A stretch of DNA of 64,000 nt from CAWATZ01 sp963784995 (lineage in GTDB: Bacteria; Planctomycetota; Planctomycetia; Gemmatales; Gemmataceae): NCBI GenBank assembly GCA_963784995.1, contig CAWATZ010000011.1, positions 186,001-250,000 on the forward strand. Reading direction: 5' to 3'. Below the pieces are notes generated by a model that did not search any database, was not told the DNA's origin, and saw nothing but the letters and a program-made list of their open reading frames with translations. A program made the position numbers and the translations under genes. This document shows positions 1 through 9,194 of the stretch, piece after piece. Every line of letters starts with the position of its first letter. The first letter of the stretch is position 1.

Positions 1-2
1 TG

Positions 3-1184
3 GTCGTCTGGCCGCTCGCCCGGCTAGGCAGCCCCAAGCACGCCCTGGTCGCCTGGCTCACCGCCCTGGTCGTGGGCGTGCCCCTGGGCTGGCTGATCTG
101 CCAGACCAGCGATCAGACCTTTCGCTGGGCCCACGTCCTGTCGTTTGACCACCCGAATCTGAAGGCGACTTACGTCAACTGGCTGGCCTACTTCTGTCCG
201 CCGGTCCGGTTCCTGGAGTTCCTGCTGGGCTGTCTGACCTCGCAACTGTACCTGACCCTGCGCGACCGGCCGGTCGGTCCCGGTGAACGGCGCCTGGGAC
301 TGGCTGGCTTGCTCCTGGCCGTGCTTGGCATCGGCAGTCTGTGCGCGACCTTCGCCCTCTCGCCCTCCGCCGGTCCCTTTTTCTGCTTCATCCGCATGAA
401 CGCCATGTACGGCGTGCCGGTGGCCGTGGTGATCTTCTGCTGTGTCCGCTACCCGACCCGGCTGACACGCTGGCTCGACGGACCCCGGATCGTCCTGCTG
501 GGAGAGGCGAGCTACTCCACCTATCTGCTGCACATGTACTGCATGGCTGTGCTGCACGTGCAGGGCGCCCTGGGGTTCTCCGGGTGGGCGCTGGTGGAGC
601 GGTGCTGCCGGTTCGTGGTGGCCGTGGCTCTGTCGCTGTGGGTGGCCATCGGCACCTATCGGCTGATCGAGGTGCCGTCGCGCCGCTGGCTGCGCGGCTT
701 CCTGGGTCGGCTGCCGGCACTCGCTGGCAGTCTGTGGCGAGTCCGGCTGGCCGCCGTGGGGGTTTACGCCGTCCCGATCCTGGGTCTGGGCCTGTCCTGG
801 TTGTTCTACCGCACCTCCTATTTGCCGGCGTGGTATCTGGCCCAGGCCGAGCAGAAACAGAAATGCGGTCAATTGCGCGAGTCGCTGGCCGACCTGGACC
901 ATCTGGTCCGACTGCGGCCGCGCTTTGTGCGCGGCCTGTGCAAGCGGGCCGAGATCCAGCTGGCCCTGGGCGATCCGGCCGCGGCCCTGGCCGACCTGGA
1001 GCGGGCCGAGCGCGTGCATGCCATCGATGCCCCTGCCTTTTGCAACCGCGGCCAGGCACGCCTGCTGCTCGGCCAGCGGCACGCTGCCCAGGCCGACCTG
1101 ACCCGGGCCCTGGCCATCGAACCCAACCTGCAGGCCGTGGCTCGTCTGCAAGATCAGCTGGCGGCGATCCCGGATCCGAACTGA
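3..1184 (+). CDS. Membrane acyltransferase (acyltransferase-3/OafA type) with C-terminal TPRs, 5' partial
   Basis: The reading frame is open to the left edge, so the N-terminus is missing; 393 residues are visible. The visible part is hydrophobic and carries the late transmembrane helices of an acyltransferase-3 protein, including the motif ASYSTYLLHM and the closing sequence GTYRLIEVPSRRW typical of OafA/ExoZ-like O-acyltransferases. After the last helix (near LGLSWLFYRTSY) follow about three TPR units with pattern A-x-L-D-x-x-L and ALAIEPNLQ. The family transfers acyl groups to sugars at the inner membrane. The next gene downstream is a close paralogue with the same domain order, separated by 50 bp, so this is a tandem duplication. 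Which glycan is acylated cannot be told from sequence. Confidence 0.85.
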   Translation, partial: VVWPLARLGSPKHALVAWLTALVVGVPLGWLICQTSDQTFRWAHVLSFDHPNLKATYVNWLAYFCPPVRFLEFLLGCLTSQLYLTLRDRPVGPGERRLGLAGLLLAVLGIGSLCATFALSPSAGPFFCFIRMNAMYGVPVAVVIFCCVRYPTRLTRWLDGPRIVLLGEASYSTYLLHMYCMAVLHVQGALGFSGWALVERCCRFVVAVALSLWVAIGTYRLIEVPSRRWLRGFLGRLPALAGSLWRVRLAAVGVYAVPILGLGLSWLFYRTSYLPAWYLAQAEQKQKCGQLRESLADLDHLVRLRPRFVRGLCKRAEIQLALGDPAAALADLERAERVHAIDAPAFCNRGQARLLLGQRHAAQADLTRALAIEPNLQAVARLQDQLAAIPDPN

Positions 1185-1234
1185 AGTTCCATCCCCACTC
1201 GCCTTTTTTTCTCAAACCCGCCTGGTGAGGTGCG

Positions 1235-2959
1235 ATGCCAACGTTCCCATCTCCTTCCGCGAATCCGTCGCTCGATCGGCCTCAGGTTCCCGCCTTGACG
1301 GGACTGCGCTTCCTGGCGGCCCTGCTCGTGCTGGTCGCGCATGCGGGCCAGACGGCCTTTCAGTTCACCGGCACCAGCAGCCTGTTCTTGTTCTGGACGG
1401 CCTCAGCCTGCCTGGGCATGTCGCTGTTCTTCCTGCTCAGCGGGTTTGTCATCCACTGCAACTATGCCCGGCTATTTCAGACGGAGACGCCGGCCCGGGC
1501 ACTGTACTCCTTCCTGAGCAATCGCATCGCCCGCCTGTACCCGCTGTTCTTCTTCGTGCTGCTGGTCAACCAGGCGCTGGTCACGCTAGGACCGCACCTG
1601 GGAACGTACAAGTACTTGCTGCCGCAGTATCTGACGCTCTCCCAGAGCTGGGTTTTTGCCCTCACGGGAGATGGCGGCATGTCGCTGTCGCCCTTCTACG
1701 CGCAGAGCTGGTCGATCAGCGTCGAGTTTTTTTTCTACTTGCTCTTTCCCCTGGTGGTCCTGCCGATCTCCCGGCTGGGAGGGCGTGACGGGGGTGCTTT
1801 TGCCTCGCCCCGCTGGGCGCTGCTGGTCTGGATCGGGGCCCTGGTTGGCGCTTACGCCCTCGTCTGGGGTTTCTATCAGACTCGCTCCCTGACCTTCCCC
1901 CTGGCCAGCATGCTCTCCCTGGCCCACCCCCTTGGGGAGGCGCAATACTCCAACTGGTTGAGCTACTTCTGTCCGCTGATGCGCTTCGTGGAGTTCCTGG
2001 TGGGTTGTCTGACCGCCCAGCTGTATCTCGTCCTCCGCAATCGGCCGCCGGGCCGCTGGGAGAAACGCCTGGGAGGCGTCATGGGGGTGCTGGCCCTGGG
2101 GGCGATTGTCTTTCTGCATGGCGTGTTTTCCCTGGCACCGCCCTGGACCGATACGGACTTTTTCCGCTTCCTGCGGATGAACTTTTTGTGGGGCGGTCCT
2201 CTGGCTCTGCTGATCTTCTGCTGCGTCCGCTATCCGGGCGTGCTGAGCCGCTGGCTGGACTGGCCCGTGGTGGTCCTGCTGGGAGATGCCAGTTATTCGA
2301 TTTACCTGCTGCAGATCCCCCTTCTGGGAATCTTTGCCAAGGGCCCCGCGCCCTTCACCCTGTCCCTGCTGCTGCAAAGGACGTTCACCTTGGCCCTGGC
2401 GCTGGCCACGGTGCTGGTCGTGGCGATTGGCACTTATCGCTCGATCGAGGATCCCTCCCGGCGCTGGCTGCGGGGCTTCCTCGGACGCTTGCCGGCGCTG
2501 GCCAATGGGCCCCGACGGCTCCGCCAGGCAGTCCTGGCCATTTACCTGACGCCGGTGCTGGGGCTGGCTCTGTCCTTCCTGATCTACCGCGTGTCGTATC
2601 TTCCCACGGGGTTTGTGGCGCTGGCGCGCCAGGAGCAGACGGCAGGCCGATTGCAGGGCGCCGTGACCGCACTGGATCGCGCCCTGCGCTTGCGGCCGCG
2701 CTTTGTGGAAGCCCTGAGCCTGAGGGCGGAAATCCAGCTGGCCCTTGGCAATGCGACGGCTGCCCTGGGGGACCTGGATCGTGCCGTGCAGCTGGAGCCG
2801 GACAGGGCTCATCTCTGGTGCTCGCACGGCCAGGCCCAGCTGCTCCTGGACGAGCCGGACAAGGCTGAGGCCGACCTGACGCGGGCCCTCCGGCTCGATC
2901 CGGACCTAAAGGCTGCCTCGCAGCTGCGGGACCGATTGAGCCAGTTGGATCTGGAGTAG
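1235..2959 (+). CDS. Membrane acyltransferase (acyltransferase-3/OafA type) fused to C-terminal TPR domain
   Basis: A complete 574-residue protein. Residues about 20-420 form an acyltransferase-3 domain with some ten hydrophobic helices; the family's Arg/His pair is visible as R25 and H36 in LTGLRFLAALLVLVAH, with the same 11-residue spacing as in OafA. The C-terminus (about 465-570) holds three TPRs (ALDRALRLRPRFVEAL, DLDRAVQLEPDRAH, DLTRALRLDPDLK). A Shine-Dalgarno-like GGTGAGG lies just before the ATG. It is highly similar throughout to the partial gene upstream (SNWLSYFCP versus VNWLAYFCP). The predicted role is O-acylation of an envelope polysaccharide, with the TPRs probably binding a partner. 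A strong hairpin follows the stop. Confidence 0.9.
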   Translation: MPTFPSPSANPSLDRPQVPALTGLRFLAALLVLVAHAGQTAFQFTGTSSLFLFWTASACLGMSLFFLLSGFVIHCNYARLFQTETPARALYSFLSNRIARLYPLFFFVLLVNQALVTLGPHLGTYKYLLPQYLTLSQSWVFALTGDGGMSLSPFYAQSWSISVEFFFYLLFPLVVLPISRLGGRDGGAFASPRWALLVWIGALVGAYALVWGFYQTRSLTFPLASMLSLAHPLGEAQYSNWLSYFCPLMRFVEFLVGCLTAQLYLVLRNRPPGRWEKRLGGVMGVLALGAIVFLHGVFSLAPPWTDTDFFRFLRMNFLWGGPLALLIFCCVRYPGVLSRWLDWPVVVLLGDASYSIYLLQIPLLGIFAKGPAPFTLSLLLQRTFTLALALATVLVVAIGTYRSIEDPSRRWLRGFLGRLPALANGPRRLRQAVLAIYLTPVLGLALSFLIYRVSYLPTGFVALARQEQTAGRLQGAVTALDRALRLRPRFVEALSLRAEIQLALGNATAALGDLDRAVQLEPDRAHLWCSHGQAQLLLDEPDKAEADLTRALRLDPDLKAASQLRDRLSQLDLE

Positions 2960-2989
2960 ATGGGAATTGGTGAGCGACACCAACAGAAA

Positions 2990-3012
2990 GGGGCTGGCCT
3001 GATGCCAGCCCC
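2990..3012. terminator. Bidirectional hairpin terminator between convergent genes
   Basis: A perfect 9-bp stem (GGGGCTGGC / GCCAGCCCC) with a 5-nt loop lies between the stop of the acyltransferase (+) and the stop of the SdrD-like gene (-). It is flanked by an A-run on the left and AAGTTTCGTTT on the right, so it could terminate transcription in both directions. Confidence 0.7.
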
Positions 3013-3036
3013 AAGTTTCGTTTCGATCCAAAGAAC

Positions 3037-4833
3037 TCAGCCGTAGAAGAACCAGTACTTGGAGGGCGGTGGTGGCGGTTGCGCAATAATGGTCGGGGGC
3101 GGGGGCGGAGGCGGGGGCGGGATCTCCTGGTCCAGGTAGAAGTCGTAGTTGATGCCCGACTGTTGCGTCGCCAGTCCCACGAAGAACTCATCCGCGGTTG
3201 CCGTCGCACCTCGTGTTTCGACTCCAAGGCTGCCGGGAACTTTCTTCTCATCCTCCAGCGGAGAGGAAGGAGCAGACTTGAGGATGGTGTAGTCGCCCGG
3301 CGGCAAATTGCTGAACGAGTAGGAGCCGTCGGTGCCGGTCGTGGTCGTGGCCACGGTTTTGCCGGTGCTCGCCCCGATCAGGCTCACCTGAACGTCGGAG
3401 AGCGGTACGACGCCGGCGGTGCCATTGTCCAGGAAGACGTGGCCGGAGAGCGAGCCGCCCTGGTAGACGCCAAAGTTGAAGCTGCTTCCCTGGGCGCCGG
3501 AGTTCAGCGTGATGCCGGTGTACGCCGTGCCCGTGCTGGTGGCGGTCGGCACCTCCGCGTGATTGGCCACGCCCGCGAAATACCCTGTGGGCGTCGTCGA
3601 GGAGAGGTTGTAAGTGCCCGGCGTCAGACCGCTGAATGAGTAGTTGCCATTGGCATCGATGCCGGTCTGCTCGTTGACGGGCGTGCCATTCTTGGTCGTC
3701 CCCGTCAGGGTGATGGTGTCGGGGGTGTTTTGGCCATTCAGGCTCGGTTCATTGCTCTCCTGAATGCCGTCATCGTTGGCGTCGTCGTAGACCGTGCCGG
3801 TGATGCTGACCGGTTGCGTGAACGAGAAGTTGTTGTTGGTGGACGTGGAAGTCGAGTTATTCAGGGTAACGTCGATCTCTTCCTGGCTGGTCGTGGTCTT
3901 CAGTTGCTGGCCGTTGGTCGGGGTCCACGGGCCGGGGTTGTAGCTGGGCGGCGTGCTGACCTCGACAATCTTGTACTGGCCCGCGGGCAAGGCGTTGGAG
4001 GGCACGTAGTTGTAAATGACTGTGACGTTGGAGCCGCCTTCCGAGGTGATCTGCGCCACCAGGTTGCCGCTGCCGGAGGCGGACGAGGTCGAAGTGGCCG
4101 TCTCGCTGAGGTTGATCGGACCGTTCTCGAACAGGGCCAGGTCGGTCGCGTTGTTAAACGTGATCGAGCTGGAACCGGTGGCCGTCTGGTTCCCGAAGTC
4201 ATGGCCGCTGGTGCCGCCAAAATCCAGGGTCTGGTCATAGGCCTTGGCGTTGAAGCTCTCGGCGGGGCCCGACACGCTGGTCGATAGCGTCTTGCCGTTG
4301 ACGGCCAGGTTGATTGTCCCCGCGACCTGGCCGGTGATCGTGGCCGCGCCCTGGTCCATGTTCTCGACCTTGATGTCACTGGTCAGATTGGCGTTGTCGA
4401 TAATCGTGACCGACTCGAGTTGCCCCAGCGAGGTATCGAACGGCGTGATGGTGGAACTGTTGTTCTGGGTCGAACCGGTCGTGGCGTTCTGGAACTGGTA
4501 GGTTTGCGTTTGCGTTTGCGGGTTGGTGTTAATGTTCTGGTTGGTGTTGAACAGGTACGAGCCATCAGAGCCCGTCTGAGTGTTGGCCAGGACGTTGCCG
4601 TTGGAGTCCTGCAGCTGGATCGTGTTGCCCTGGATGCCCACGTCCCCCTGCGTCAGGGTGTAGCCGTTGCCGGCCACGTCGTTGAAGACGTAGCCGGAGA
4701 TGCTGGCGGGCACCCAGCGCGTTTCCAGCTGCTCCACTTGCAACGCCACGCGCCGGCGTGGCTTTCGTGACGGCGCCGGCTTGCTCGCCGAGCGCCACAG
4801 CTGACCCAGGAACCGAACCAACGAGCGCAGCAT
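3037..4833 (-). CDS. Secreted SdrD/Cna-B-domain protein with planctomycete extracellular leader
   Basis: 598 residues. The start is the ATG at 4833, preceded by AGGAGG about 11 nt upstream; the frame stays open further but without such a site. The N-terminus is basic and carries VEQLETRWVP, the planctomycete extracellular (LEDR-type) motif. Then follow a Cna-B/SdrD fold (SISGYVFNDVAGNGYTL, about 40-100), a choice-of-anchor-E-like beta domain (TPFDTSLGQLESVTI through VTVIYNYVP), and two more SdrD-type modules (VSITGTVYDDANDDGI and GSLSGHVFLDNGT, each ending in a GxYxF or PGDYT motif). The C-terminus is a proline run followed by SKYWFFYG. It is probably a surface or exported adhesin-like structural protein. 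No catalytic residues are visible and the function is unknown. Confidence 0.85.
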   Translation of the reverse strand: MLRSLVRFLGQLWRSASKPAPSRKPRRRVALQVEQLETRWVPASISGYVFNDVAGNGYTLTQGDVGIQGNTIQLQDSNGNVLANTQTGSDGSYLFNTNQNINTNPQTQTQTYQFQNATTGSTQNNSSTITPFDTSLGQLESVTIIDNANLTSDIKVENMDQGAATITGQVAGTINLAVNGKTLSTSVSGPAESFNAKAYDQTLDFGGTSGHDFGNQTATGSSSITFNNATDLALFENGPINLSETATSTSSASGSGNLVAQITSEGGSNVTVIYNYVPSNALPAGQYKIVEVSTPPSYNPGPWTPTNGQQLKTTTSQEEIDVTLNNSTSTSTNNNFSFTQPVSITGTVYDDANDDGIQESNEPSLNGQNTPDTITLTGTTKNGTPVNEQTGIDANGNYSFSGLTPGTYNLSSTTPTGYFAGVANHAEVPTATSTGTAYTGITLNSGAQGSSFNFGVYQGGSLSGHVFLDNGTAGVVPLSDVQVSLIGASTGKTVATTTTGTDGSYSFSNLPPGDYTILKSAPSSPLEDEKKVPGSLGVETRGATATADEFFVGLATQQSGINYDFYLDQEIPPPPPPPPPTIIAQPPPPPSKYWFFYG

Positions 4834-5156
4834 GGTTTGATCATCCTCCTGATTGCAGGACCAAGATCCCGGTAGCAACCCGGTGTTCGGTGTGCCATCG
4901 GCGGGGCCGCAGGGTCATCCCTCCCTGGCCCCCTTGACTGGGGCGGCATGGAGTTGAGGAAGCAGCGTGAGAAGTCCCGCTCTTTCCATCGACCGGTTCA
5001 GGCGGGCGAAATGACTGTGTCCGCCGAAGTTGCGGGGCGGAGACGAATGGGGCAAGGAGACTTTGCTTGCTAGCCTGGGGGGAGAAACTTTGCCGTTGGG
5101 GGATGGGGAAGGGAAGGGTTTTGCTGGCTGGGAGGGGAAATCTGTGGAAACAAGCT

Positions 5157-5284
5157 CCCCTCTCCCCAGCGGGGAGAGGGGATGGGGGATGAGGGGTTGC
5201 CTTTGATTTATCGTTTCGCGCTGACCGCTGAACGCGAAACGATAAATCAAGCAGCCCAACCCCTCTCCCCAGCGGGGAGAGGGG
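5157..5284. repeat. Composite element: two identical C-rich palindromes flanking a palindrome
   Basis: The 25-bp palindrome CCCCTCTCCCC-AGC-GGGGAGAGGGG occurs at 5157-5181 and again, identically, at 5260-5284. Each is self-complementary, and the two can also pair with each other. Between them lies the AT-richer palindrome at 5203-5250, and a GGGGTTG/CAACCCC pair bridges the two levels. The whole forms a nested inverted repeat of about 130 bp immediately downstream of the first BBP7 stop codon. Confidence 0.8.
5203..5250. repeat. Palindromic repeat family A, copy 1 (TTGATTTATCGTTTCGCG arms)
   Basis: Perfect 18-bp inverted arms, 5203-5220 and 5233-5250, with a 12-nt spacer. The same arm sequence recurs at 22252-22301, 17 kb away. 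The arms are AT-rich compared with the rest of the window. Confidence 0.85.
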
Positions 5285-5299
5285 AGAAAGAACCTGACC

Positions 5300-6980
5300 T
5301 CAGTAGCGCCACTCGATCCCAAACGTAATGCCTTCGGCCCAGAAGCTGCTGGTATGGAAGGCAAACCCCTGGGCGGGGCCGATGGCCCCAGGGCCGCCGA
5401 AGGGGAGGGCGGGGACGGCGGGGTTGACCATCGGACTGATCTGGTCGCCGGGCCGGACCACCTTGCTCCAGTAGATGAAATTGTAGCCGACGAACGCGCG
5501 CAGCCGATCGGTGAACTGGTATCCGATCGTGAGGCCAATTTCCGGGACGACCGAAAATTGATTCTGCTGGAAGCGGCCATCCTGGACGAAGAACCCGGTG
5601 GGAATGGCTACGGGGCCTTTCGGGCCGCCCGTGTCCACGGTCACGCCGTTGAGGTTCACGGTTTCTCGCGTCGTGCCAAAGGCGATCTTGGTGGTCAGGT
5701 CGAAGACCCAGCAACCGGAGCGCCCCTCAAACACCAGGCCCACCTGGCCGCCGTTGAAGCGGTTCTGGGTGGACACGTGGTCGGTGATCATCCGCTGGGT
5801 TGATCCCGCGGCAAGGGGAATCGCGGGATTCATTGGCAGAGACAATCCCGAGGTGACGGCAGAAAAGGTCAGGTTGTCATCAAGACCCAGGCCGCGGTAA
5901 CCAGCCAGGCCATCAATGTAACCGCACGGGCCCCGGCACCAGACTCCGCGCAGGTTGGCCTCGTAGCCCCAGAACTGGGTGGTAGAGCTTACTCCCAGGG
6001 AGCCGACGTCATTGTTGAGGACCAACGGGTTCCCGGACGGTCCGGCGATTGGGAAGACCTGGGGCGCACCTGCCGGGCCAAGGTAGGGAATGCCCAGGTT
6101 GGCCAGGCCGGCGGAACTGATCGTTTGGCTCTGGCTGCTCTGTCCCAGCACAAAGAACCCGCCTTCGATGCCGCAGCAGTGATCGTCGTCGAACCAGTAG
6201 CCCGCCATCAGTCGGCCGCCGCCCTGGCCCTTGGTATCAAAGCGCATGCCGCCGAGGACCGGGGCAATTCCCGAAGGAGCCGCGGCAGTTCCCGCGTAGG
6301 TGACGCCGAGGACCGGGATCTGGCTGCCCTTCATTGCCCAGATCAATCCCTCGCCCCGGACGTACAACTCATTGCCCGGGTAGGCCCCCGTCACTCCCAG
6401 GGACGGACCGAACCCGCCATCGACCGGAGGCGCCATCCCCGGGCCAGGGGCGAAGGTCGGGACCGGGTTCATGCCGGGATAGAATTCGCCAACCCGGGGC
6501 TGGCCGGGTGGCGGAGGCGGAGGCGGGGGCGACGGATTGGCCGGGTCGGGCCGGGGCACCGGCGCGAGTTCATCGGTATGGAGCCAGGGCGGCTGCGACA
6601 GGTTCGAGCCGTTCTTGCCCGCGGCCGTCGTTGCCGGCTGGAGCCCCCCATCGTCGCTGGCGGCTCGAATGGTCAGGCTCGTGTCCGGAGCCGTTGCTGA
6701 AGGCAATCGGCCGAAACTGCTGATCGAGCATTGCGCCCGCGGCCGCTCCGGTCCACGGACCGAGCGGAACCGGTCGAGCCAGGCTGGCCGAGGGCTGAGG
6801 GGCCGCTGGTTTGGGGGCGGACGGGGCCTGGCCGGCAACGATGGGCCGGCCGAGGCGGACGGCCGGGACGGCTGGATTGGCCGGGGTGGCCGGCCTGCCC
6901 CAGGACTGCTCGTCGGCCTGGGCCTGTGAAACCAGTAAGCCAAGCGACAGGGCCAGGCTCCTTTTCCACCGGATCAGCAT
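5300..6980 (-). CDS. BBP7-family outer-membrane beta-barrel protein (one apparent frameshift)
   Basis: The start is the ATG at 6980, with AGGAGGAG upstream; the N-terminus (MLIRWKRSLALSLGLLVSQAQA) is a clear signal peptide with a cut after AQA. The first part is read in one frame to about 6690-6650 and the rest in another; the total length (1681 nt) is one base over a multiple of three. After a Pro-rich linker comes the barrel: ELYVRGEGLIWAMKG, then GGGRLMAGYWFDDDHCCGIEGGFFVLG, alternating aromatic strands, GYQFTDRLRAFVGYNFIYW, and the C-terminal ITFGIEWRY expected of an outer-membrane protein. BBP7 proteins are planctomycete beta-barrel porin-like proteins of unknown substrate. It is paralogous to the next gene; each has its own ribosome-binding site. 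Confidence 0.8.
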
Positions 6981-7326
6981 CAGTAGTCTCCTCCTTGCTC
7001 GGTTGGTCGTGGTGGCTGATGCGGCTTGCTCATTGGGGAAGCAAAACGGTGACGGCAAGGTGAGTCGCAAAACGGGCTATGCGGAGATGCGAACGCATCC
7101 TTGCCGGGATTGGTCTTTCTTCCCATTGCTCACGGATCGACACTCATTCCTGGTTGGGGTCAGCCTTTTTCGGCCCCGCCAGCCTAACGTTGGGCTGGCT
7201 GCTGGAATCCTCGGACTTTTTTGCCCGCTTTCTGGATCTGACATCATGTCCACGCAAAGGAGAAGGAGAAACAGCCTGGTTCTCATGACCTGCATGAGAG
7301 CCAGGCTCCCCAGGGCCAGGAGAAGA
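6981..7326. other. Intergenic region between the two BBP7 genes
   Basis: 346 bp without a supported gene. It holds the ribosome-binding site and presumed promoter of the first BBP7 gene at its left edge and the terminator hairpin of the second BBP7 gene at 7273-7307. The open frames crossing it lack family features. Confidence 0.6.
7273..7307 (-). terminator. Hairpin terminator of second BBP7 gene
   Basis: A 15-bp stem (7273-7287 with 7293-7307, one G-T wobble, 5-nt loop). On the minus strand it lies 20 nt after the stop at 7327 and is followed by GTTTCTCCTTCTCC. The long stem and position support termination, although the U-run is short. Confidence 0.65.
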
Positions 7327-9194
7327 TCACCAACGCAACTCCATGCCCACTGTCAGGCCTTGAGCCCAGAAGCCGGAGCTGTTGAAGGCAAAGCCGGGCG
7401 GAGGTGGGCCAACCACCGGAACACCCGCTGTTGCAAAGGCCATGGTGGGGTTCACCCCTCGGTTAATCTGCATCCCAGGGCGGACCACGCTGCTCCAGTA
7501 GAGGAAATTGTAGCCAACGAACAGGCGCAAGTTGTCGGTCAGCTGGTAGCCAACGTTCACCCCCACCTCCGGCACCACGGTAAACACGTTCCGGGAATGA
7601 CTTCCGATGATGTTCGGATTGGCGAGGACACCGAAGCCAAGCGACTGGGTCGTCCCGTTGGAGAGGCTGCTGAACTGACTGCCGCTGATGGTCACGTTCT
7701 GGTTGGTAACACCCAGGCCCACCTTGCCGGTCACGTTCAAGCTCCAGGGACCGCGGCGGAACTCGGCAACCGTTCCGATCTGAGTTCCGTAAAATTGATT
7801 GCGGGTCTTGTAATTGTCATCGAAGTTAAAGGTACTTCCGGGTGGGATGATAGCGCCCCCTGGGGCCATCGTGGGCAGAATCTGAGTAATGGACTCCCGA
7901 ACGTCCAGGGACTCATAAAGTCCCAGGGTCCGGAAACCGACCAGGCCATCCAGGAAGAAGTCGCAATTGCAGAGCAAGTTGGAACGGGCGTTGGCCTCTG
8001 CACCCCAGAGAAAACTGTTGTTCACGGCCGAGAAACCGCCGACAAGAGGTCCTCCCGAAATGCCCTCCGCCGCTTCCATCCCATTCCGAAGATCAATGAA
8101 CGGCCGACTCAGGATCAGCGATCCATCCGGGGAACTGTAGTTGAAGCTGTTGCTCAACGGCTGGAGGAAGAAGCCACCCACTTCAAAGCCGAGCAACCTG
8201 CAGTCGTCAAGCCAGCAACCGGCCATGAGACGCGCCCGGAACGAGCGCTCGTTGCCACCGACTGATCGCCGACCAGGACCTGAGTGCCGGGTTGTCCCAG
8301 TGTGCCGTTGTTGGTTGCTGAGAATGGTCCCGTTGCCGTGGTCAGCAGTGGCGGCAGCTGGCTGCCCTTGGTCCACCACAGCAGGTACTCGCCGCTGACG
8401 TAGAAGCGATTGCCGGGGTAACAGCCGCAGCAGCAGTCGGCGCAGCAGCAATTGGTGCAGCAGGCCCCGTCCGTGCAGCAGGCGTCTGTGTTGCAGCACA
8501 CCCCGTCGGTACAGCAGCCTTCCTGGGCGTCCTCACAGCAATCCTCGGTGGTTGGAAAGCCGGGCACGCCAGGGTGAGGCTCGGCTCCAATCACTCCCGG
8601 TGGCGTGTCCAGGACTGGCCCCGGCACCGGTCTCGGGCCCACGATTGACCCCGGCACCGGTATCGGGTTCGGACCCGAGAAGGGGCCTGGCACCGGGAAC
8701 ATGGGAGGAGTGGGCGATGCCTCCCGGGGCGCGGGGATCTCCTCAATCGTGGGGCCGGGCGGGACGGTGATTTGCGTTTTGGCCGCTTGCCAGACGAACG
8801 GCCGGGTGGGCGCATCCGCCGTGACCGGGCCGACCGGCATCGGCCGGGGAATGCCGTTGTCGGTCATCTGGCCGCGCACCACTGCTCCGCCATCGGTGGA
8901 CCAGGAATCGCTGTAGGCAGCCTGTTTCAAATAGGAGTCGGTCCAGTTGCCGGTCCGCGGGACCGGTCGGGCCAGAACGGCCACGGGCCGGCCCAGCTGC
9001 ACGCTCGGCCCGGTCGGGGAAGCCGGCGCCGAGGCACTCCCTCTCGGGGCCGGACGCCCCCAGCCCTCGTCTGGCCTGCTGCGCGGCGGAGTGCTGGAGC
9101 GCGGCGGCCCACTCCAGCTGTCCTCCCCGGCCCGCGCCCCGGCCGTCAGGATCCCCAGCGACAGCGCCAGACTGGTTAGCCACCGTTTCCTCAT
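7327..9194 (-). CDS. BBP7-family outer-membrane beta-barrel protein with cysteine-rich insert (one apparent frameshift)
   Basis: The start is the ATG at 9194, behind GGGAGGAC; the N-terminus MRKRWLTSLALSLGILTAGARA is a signal peptide. Then come a Pro/Gly-rich linker, a run of Cys pairs (8421-8540), YVSGEYLLWWTKGSQLPPL, and, after a frame break near 8250-8265, RARLMAGCWLDDCRLLGFEVGGFF. The barrel strands follow: NVGYQLTDNLRLFVGYNFLYW and the C-terminal LTVGMELRW. The length (1868 nt) is one base short of a multiple of three, so a single lost base would restore one protein of about 622 residues. The order of motifs is the same as in the downstream paralogue. It is probably an outer-membrane porin or structural barrel. 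Confidence 0.82.
8421..8540 (-). other. Cysteine-rich segment of BBP7 protein (17 Cys in 40 residues)
   Basis: The 40 codons encode CC or CCC clusters separated by short acidic or polar spacers (TDG, NTDA, EDAQEG), then GCYPG and the first barrel strand. The paralogous BBP7 gene at 5300-6980 has no such insert at the same place. The segment could bind metal or make disulfides outside the barrel; nothing in the sequence decides between these. Confidence 0.8.

Larger units (their letters stand above)
4834..5299. other. Intergenic region with nested palindromes
   Basis: This 466-bp gap separates the SdrD-like gene from the end of the first BBP7 gene. The part next to 4834 holds the AGGAGG ribosome-binding site and presumably the promoter of the SdrD-like gene, though no convincing -35/-10 pair was found. 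The part from about 5155 to 5290 is a composite of palindromes (listed separately). Open frames here are antisense or GC-driven and have no family features. Confidence 0.6.

Noticed and set aside
6811..8265. A 484-codon frame on the plus strand across both BBP7 genes
   Set aside because: It lies opposite the barrel genes and the terminator between them, with no domain; the minus-strand proteins have signal peptides and barrel motifs.
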